DNA of 8,776 bases, taken from UBA4874 sp002399435 (GTDB lineage: Bacteria > Bacillota > Clostridia > Caldicoprobacterales > DTU083). A program made the translations under genes and the position numbers. The stretch's first letter is position 1. Every line of letters starts with the position of its first letter. The notes beneath the pieces are model-generated. The model searched no databases and was not told where the DNA came from. It saw nothing but the letters and a program-made list of their open reading frames with translations. Below are positions 6,294 to 8,776 of this stretch, piece after piece. The stretch spans positions 1-8,776 of the forward strand of contig DAISGI010000063.1 in the NCBI GenBank assembly GCA_036823195.1, read 5' to 3'.

Positions 6294-6536
6294 CCTGTGT
6301 AGCCACATACCTGTGTAACCTCATTCCTGTGTTCCCACATAGCCCTGTAACCACAGTGCTCTGTAACCAAGTTGCACTGTAACTGCATTGCTATGTAACC
6401 AAGTTGCCCTGTAACCACAGTGCTCTGTAACCAAGTTGCCCTGTAACTGCATTTCTATGTAACCAAGTTGCCCTGCAACCACAGTGCTCTGTAACCAAGT
6501 TGCCTTGTATCTACATTGCTCTGTAACATATACCTT
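6294..6536. repeat. 16-bp tandem array with 64-bp higher-order period
   Basis: Twelve 16-bp units run in exact register from 6345 to 6536, consensus CTGTAACCAAGTTGCC; three more diverged units (CCTGTGTAGCCACATA type) precede them at 6294, 6310 and 6326. Units come in sets of four (ACCACAGTGCT, ACCAAGTTGCC, ACTGCATTGCT, then an ATGTAACC variant), so 6345-6408 and 6409-6472 are near-identical 64-bp blocks, and 6473-6536 starts as a third block and then diverges. Because 16 is not a multiple of three and each unit has TAA on the plus strand, it is not coding there; the open minus frame follows from composition. It begins 23 bp upstream of the clpB -35 box. Confidence 0.9.
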
Positions 6537-6836
6537 GGTTTTCAGCATTCTGAGCGAAGTATTCTTTATAACAACATCAACAGTCCACTATAAACAATGG
6601 AAACGATATGCCGAAAGGCAATAACATACAGGCTGAATATTCAGGCTGAGTCCGAGCATGGAGAAAATCGGAATAATTGTTAAATATAATCGAAAAGAAA
6701 AGGAAACGGAGGATTTTTGGAGAATGATCAATAAGGAAACGGAGGAATTTTGGAGAATGATCAATAAGGAACCGCAGCAATGAATAACAAGTATTAATAC
6801 AACGGGGATAATCAGTTTTCGGCAATAAAGGGGGAA
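6537..6836. other. Gene-poor spacer with a 33-bp repeat and small palindromes
   Basis: No confident gene is present. Visible structures are a small hairpin with a GAAA tetraloop (TGCC-GAAA-GGCA, 6609-6620), a perfect palindrome CTGAATATTCAG (6633-6644), a TATAAT without a matching -35 box (6685-6690), the palindrome GTATTAATAC (6791-6800), and two copies of a 33-bp repeat (6702-6734 and 6735-6767) with a partial third start at 6768. The repeat lies in a short open frame described separately. Confidence 0.6.
6658..6783 (+). CDS. Possible 41-aa small protein with an 11-residue in-frame duplication
   Basis: An ATG-to-TGA frame of 41 codons. After MEKIGIIVKYNRKE it contains KETEDFWRMIN and KETEEFWRMIN back to back, encoded by the 33-bp repeat, and ends in KEPQQ. 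The repeat length is a whole number of codons and the differences between the copies are mild (D to E and a synonymous change), as expected if the frame is translated. Against it, no clear ribosome binding site precedes the ATG (only AGGCTGAG about 9 bases away) and the stretch is purine-rich, which favours chance open frames. I do not recognise any family. The opposite strand is also open here without a start signal. Confidence 0.25.
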   Translation: MEKIGIIVKYNRKEKETEDFWRMINKETEEFWRMINKEPQQ

Positions 6837-6964
6837 GTCATGGGAAGAACGCGTGTTTGTGTACACTATAGTGTCTGATTACTGTGGTAATAAAGAGAAA
6901 GCCACGGGAGGAACGTATATTTGCGTACACTATAGTGTCTGATTACTGTGATAATATAATAAAG
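6837..6964 (+). promoter_or_regulatory. 64-bp duplication with two identical 12-bp palindromes upstream of the WYL regulator
   Basis: Copy 1 starts at 6837 and copy 2 at 6901. They share GGGARGAACG, then TTTG(T/C), then GTACACTATAGTGTCTGA and TTACTGTG(G/A)TAATA. Each contains the perfect palindrome ACACTATAGTGT (6863-6874 and 6927-6938), 64 bp apart centre to centre, about six helical turns. Paired identical palindromes just before a regulator gene suggest operator sites, perhaps for autoregulation. TATAAT at 6955-6960 and GATAAT at 6950-6955 are candidate -10 boxes, but no convincing -35 was found. A diverged third start (TAATAAAGG at 6958) runs into the ribosome binding site of the gene. 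Confidence 0.6.
6840..6878 (+). CDS. Possible 12-residue leader peptide
   Basis: ATG 6840 follows AAAGGGGGAA (6827-6836), a strong ribosome binding site, and opens a frame MGRTRVCVHYSV ending at TGA 6876-6878. The second 64-bp copy has the same frame and stop, with the tail CVHYSV kept, but ACG (6904-6906) in place of ATG. The palindrome ACACTATAGTGT lies inside the last codons. It may be a leader ORF of the WYL gene, or a coincidence of the duplication; too short to judge by composition. Confidence 0.3.
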   Translation: MGRTRVCVHYSV

Positions 6965-6986
6965 GAAATTGATGGAGGAAGAGGTC

Positions 6987-8030
6987 ATGAGTAAAATTGC
7001 TATGATGTTTAAAATTGTCGCCCTGCTGCAGACCAATTATATGATCAGTGCCGGGAGACTAGGCGAGCTGTTGGAGACATCCCCGAGGAACATCAAGGCC
7101 TATGTAGAAAGCCTGCGGATGGAGGGCGTACCCATTGAAGGCATGAGCGGCAAAAACGGCGGATACTATTTGAGTGAAGACTATGAATTCCGGCCGCCTG
7201 CGCTGGATGAAGTGGAGTACAGTGCCCTGCTGCTTGCCGAAGAATTTTTAAATAAAACCAATGGATTCACCTATGAGCATGAGATCAAAACAGCATTTGC
7301 CAAAATCAAGGTGGCTCAGGGCAAAGCCATAGACACTTCCCATCCCACAGATCAAAGCGAATTTGCCGACAGCAGGGGGAAAGCGGATATCACAAAGAAA
7401 ACAGGCGACTATCTGCATACCATCCAGCAGGCCATACTGCACAGAAACAGTATCCGCATTGATTATAACAATCCTATTAAGAAGCAGTCCACCGTCAGGA
7501 AATTGGATCCTTATAACCTTATTTTCCGGGATTCCTCCTGGTATGTCATCGGTTATTGCCATCTGCGGGAGAAAATCCGCATGTTCAAGCTTATGCGGAT
7601 GGAAGGGATTAAGGTGCTGTCTGAGACTTACAAGATAAAGGACGATTATTCCCCACATACTTATCTGCAGGATACCTTTACCCTGATAAAGGGGAAGCAG
7701 AGGATGGTGGAGATCCAGTTCTATCACCCTGCTTCTGTTTGGGTATCCGAAAAACTATGGCTTCCCACTCAGAAAATTATAACACAGAAAGATGATTCCA
7801 TCATTTTTCAGGCGAGGGTGGATGGTCTGGAGGAGATCAAGAAATGGGTCCTGGGATTCGGAAGGCTGGCCAGGGTAATCAAGCCGCAGGAGCTGGTCGA
7901 TCAGATTGTCCAGGAGACATGCGAAGTACAAAAATTATATACGAAGCCAGAGAATTCCCGGAAGAATACTCTGCAGAAAAACGTCCCTCAAAAGATCGAT
8001 CCCTTAAAAGAGCAGGAAGATCAGGGATAG
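6987..8030 (+). CDS. WYL-domain transcriptional regulator (HTH + WYL + WCX)
   Basis: A 347-aa transcription factor of the YafY/DeoR-like WYL family. Residues about 1-62 form a winged helix-turn-helix (SAGRLGELLETSPRNIKAYV, 21-40, then GGYYL). The WYL domain spans about 143-212, with DPYNLIFRDSSWYVIGYC (174-191) holding the W-Y pair and REKIRMFKLMRM (194-205) the conserved basic strand. A WCX domain follows (about 238-315, ending LGFGRLARVIKP plus a helix). WYL domains bind nucleic acids or other ligands and often control stress or defence genes; the ligand here is unknown. ATG 6987 is chosen behind GGAGGAAGAGG (6974-6984); ATG 6972 behind AAAGGAAA is an alternative adding five residues. The tail after about 318 is polar and disorder-like, and its stop TAG falls inside the first unit of the 18-bp array at 8015. 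No defence genes are visible nearby. Confidence 0.9.
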   Translation: MSKIAMMFKIVALLQTNYMISAGRLGELLETSPRNIKAYVESLRMEGVPIEGMSGKNGGYYLSEDYEFRPPALDEVEYSALLLAEEFLNKTNGFTYEHEIKTAFAKIKVAQGKAIDTSHPTDQSEFADSRGKADITKKTGDYLHTIQQAILHRNSIRIDYNNPIKKQSTVRKLDPYNLIFRDSSWYVIGYCHLREKIRMFKLMRMEGIKVLSETYKIKDDYSPHTYLQDTFTLIKGKQRMVEIQFYHPASVWVSEKLWLPTQKIITQKDDSIIFQARVDGLEEIKKWVLGFGRLARVIKPQELVDQIVQETCEVQKLYTKPENSRKNTLQKNVPQKIDPLKEQEDQG

Positions 8031-8140
8031 TCGGAATATCAGGAAAAGCAGGAATATCAGGAAAAGCAGGAATATCAGAAAAAGCAGGAATAGCAGGAAA
8101 AGCAGGAATAGCAGGAAAAGCAAGAATAGTAGGAGAAGCA
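8015..8140 (+). repeat. 18-bp tandem array overlapping the stop codon of the WYL gene
   Basis: Units start at 8033, 8051, 8069, 8087, 8105 and 8123 in exact register, consensus GGAATAKCAGGAAAAGCA, and decay into related sequence to about 8180. A diverged unit (8015-8032, 13 of 18 matching) contains the last codons and TAG stop of the WYL gene. In the gene's own frame the following units read SEYQEKQ, EYQEKQ, EYQKKQE up to a second TAG at 8090-8092. Confidence 0.85.
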
Positions 8141-8203
8141 GGAATAAGGAATAGCAAAAATAGCCGGAATAGCAGAAAAAGATATAAAGCGGGAGGGACA
8201 GAG

Positions 8204-8266
8204 ATGTCCAATGGCAGTCTGAAAGGGGCAGGGATATGTTCTGGATCACTTGCAGCGTTTTGTTGA
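8204..8266 (+). CDS. Possible 20-codon leader ORF
   Basis: ATG 8204 lies seven bases after a strong ribosome binding site GGGAGGG (8191-8197) and opens a 20-codon frame (MSNGSLKGAGIC then SGSLAAFC) ending at TGA 8264-8266. It overlaps the start of the next small ORF (8236) in another frame, so the two could be translationally coupled or mutually exclusive. The peptide resembles no family I know. It is kept because of the ribosome binding site only. Confidence 0.3.
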   Translation: MSNGSLKGAGICSGSLAAFC

Positions 8267-8313
8267 TACCGGTTGTGATTGTTCTGGGTCTGGCAGAGCA
8301 TTATAAGCAATAA
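8236..8313 (+). CDS. Possible 25-aa single-span membrane micropeptide
   Basis: ATG 8236 follows AAAGGGGCAGGG (8222-8233), a usable ribosome binding site, and opens 25 codons ending at TAA 8311-8313. The peptide starts MFWITCSVLLIPVVIVLGLA (residues 1-20), a continuous hydrophobic stretch long enough to span the membrane, and ends in the polar EHYKQ. It lies 25 bases before the start of the 144-aa membrane protein, in the same direction, so the two may form an operon and act together. No homologue is recognised. Composition and position support it, but a frame this short can occur by chance. Confidence 0.4.
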   Translation: MFWITCSVLLIPVVIVLGLAEHYKQ

Positions 8314-8338
8314 AATCATTTGTTGGAGGTTTTTTGTC

Positions 8339-8773
8339 ATGGAGTTGTTTCTGGTTGGTGTAATTGGATTTGTGGTATGCCTGATTGTCGTATTTTTCAA
8401 GGGAAGACGTCAGCAGTCAAAAAGAGTACCTGAAATTTTTGCCGTGTCTTTTTTATTTCTGGGGGCCATTGGCATGGTATATGCCTTGAACGCCCCGGAG
8501 AAGGCGGCGGTACAGGCGAACTATGACGACATCATGGAGGGCAATATGAACGGTAAAATAGTCTGCCTGACCGGGGATATTGCGGCCATTGAAAAGGAAG
8601 GAAAACTCTATTATGTTACAGTAAAGGCTCCAGAGGGGACTTATAAGGTGGTCATGACAGAGAAGGTGCCCGGTCCGGTTCCGCAGGTTGGTGATAAGCA
8701 GGTCAGCATTTATGTCAGTCCCACATACAGGAAGGATCGGCTGGTGCTGACAGTAGTAAGGTTTGATGAATGA
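8339..8773 (+). CDS. Hypothetical two-span membrane protein with a beta-rich domain
   Basis: A 144-aa protein complete within the window; TGA is three bases before the window end. ATG 8339 is chosen because TTGGAGGT (8323-8330) lies at good distance; an upstream in-frame TTG (8279) would run through the preceding small ORF. Residues about 3-20 (LFLVGVIGFVVCLIVVFF) and about 33-51 (FAVSFLFLGAIGMVYALN) are hydrophobic, separated by a basic loop KGRRQQSKR. By the positive-inside rule both ends should face outward. The remainder (about 70-144) alternates hydrophobic and polar residues in short strands (GKIVCLTGDIAAI, YYVTVKAP, TYKVVMTEK, VSIYVSP, RLVLTVVRF), suggesting a small beta barrel of OB-fold type; this is an inference from pattern only. 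I do not recognise the family. It may be cotranscribed with the 25-aa ORF upstream. Confidence 0.8.
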   Translation: MELFLVGVIGFVVCLIVVFFKGRRQQSKRVPEIFAVSFLFLGAIGMVYALNAPEKAAVQANYDDIMEGNMNGKIVCLTGDIAAIEKEGKLYYVTVKAPEGTYKVVMTEKVPGPVPQVGDKQVSIYVSPTYRKDRLVLTVVRFDE

Positions 8774-8776
8774 AAG

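Noticed and set aside
6294..6536. CRISPR array.
   Set aside because: The units are contiguous 16-mers with no unique spacers, and no cas genes are nearby.
6321..6548. Minus-strand 75-codon frame with repeated ATWLQ and GYRALWLQ-like stretches.
   Set aside because: It is the 16-bp array read on the strand where the unit has no stop in any phase; the period in protein (16 residues) is the forced consequence, and no ribosome binding site is present.
6577..6866. Minus-strand frames with LRFLIDHSPK repeats opposite the 33-bp repeat.
   Set aside because: Upstream sequence on that strand is pyrimidine-rich with no ribosome binding site, and the repeated peptide is explained by the DNA repeat.
7844..8266. 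Plus-strand frame with AGISGK repeats running into the 20-codon ORF.
   Set aside because: It overlaps the WYL gene out of frame and is carried by the 18-bp array; only the part from ATG 8204 has a ribosome binding site.
7879..8400. Minus-strand 173-codon frame with PAFPDI-type repeats.
   Set aside because: Antisense to the WYL gene end, the 18-bp array and the start of the last gene; the array leaves all frames open and no start signal is visible.

Overview
The window looks like a draft-assembly piece of a low-to-medium GC Firmicutes genome, most likely a gut-type Clostridia such as Lachnospiraceae. The grounds are strong AGGAGG-type ribosome binding sites, a sigma-A promoter with a CtsR-type heat-shock operator in front of clpB, an RpiR-type and a WYL-type regulator, and an ABC-F gene behind a ribosome-dependent attenuator. 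The taxonomic call is an inference from gene content, not a search result. A run of exactly 100 N (3179-3278) is a scaffold gap, so the left part (1-3178) and the right part (3279-8776) are joined only by scaffolding.

Left part. An 18-bp purine-rich tandem repeat (1-137) may be the tail of a gene cut off by the window edge. A complete MurR/RpiR-family sugar-phosphate-sensing regulator follows (164-1021). Its last codons and stop lie in a segment of about 73 bp that is tandemly duplicated and carries a TTGACA box. The second copy forms a near-consensus promoter (1130-1158), and its core is repeated about three more times with a 38-40 bp period. The transcript from this promoter would carry a 27-codon leader ORF with an excellent ribosome binding site (1305-1388), three mutually exclusive RNA pairings, two strong intrinsic terminators (1484-1523 and 1545-1590) and a small hairpin before the ABC-F ATPase gene (1634-3166). 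This has the anatomy of an antibiotic-inducible attenuator and is the most interesting system in the window.

Right part. clpB, the Hsp100 disaggregase (3434-6076, minus strand), has a consensus promoter (TTGCAC-17-TATAAT) whose start region is covered by a CtsR-like operator. A 16-bp tandem array with a 64-bp higher-order period (6294-6536) lies directly upstream of that promoter. A gene-poor stretch of about 450 bp follows, with a 33-bp repeat, a possible 41-aa ORF and a 64-bp duplication carrying two identical 12-bp palindromes. It leads into a WYL-domain transcription factor (6987-8030, plus strand) whose stop codon lies inside the first unit of another 18-bp tandem array (8015-8140). The window ends with a possible 25-aa membrane micropeptide and a 144-aa protein with two predicted membrane segments and a beta-rich domain.

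A striking overall property is that nearly every non-coding stretch carries its own, mutually unrelated tandem repeat (unit lengths 18, about 39, about 73, 9, 12, 16/64, 33, 64 and 18 bp), several touching stop codons, promoters or leader ORFs. No tRNA, rRNA, CRISPR array, transposase or integrase was recognised.
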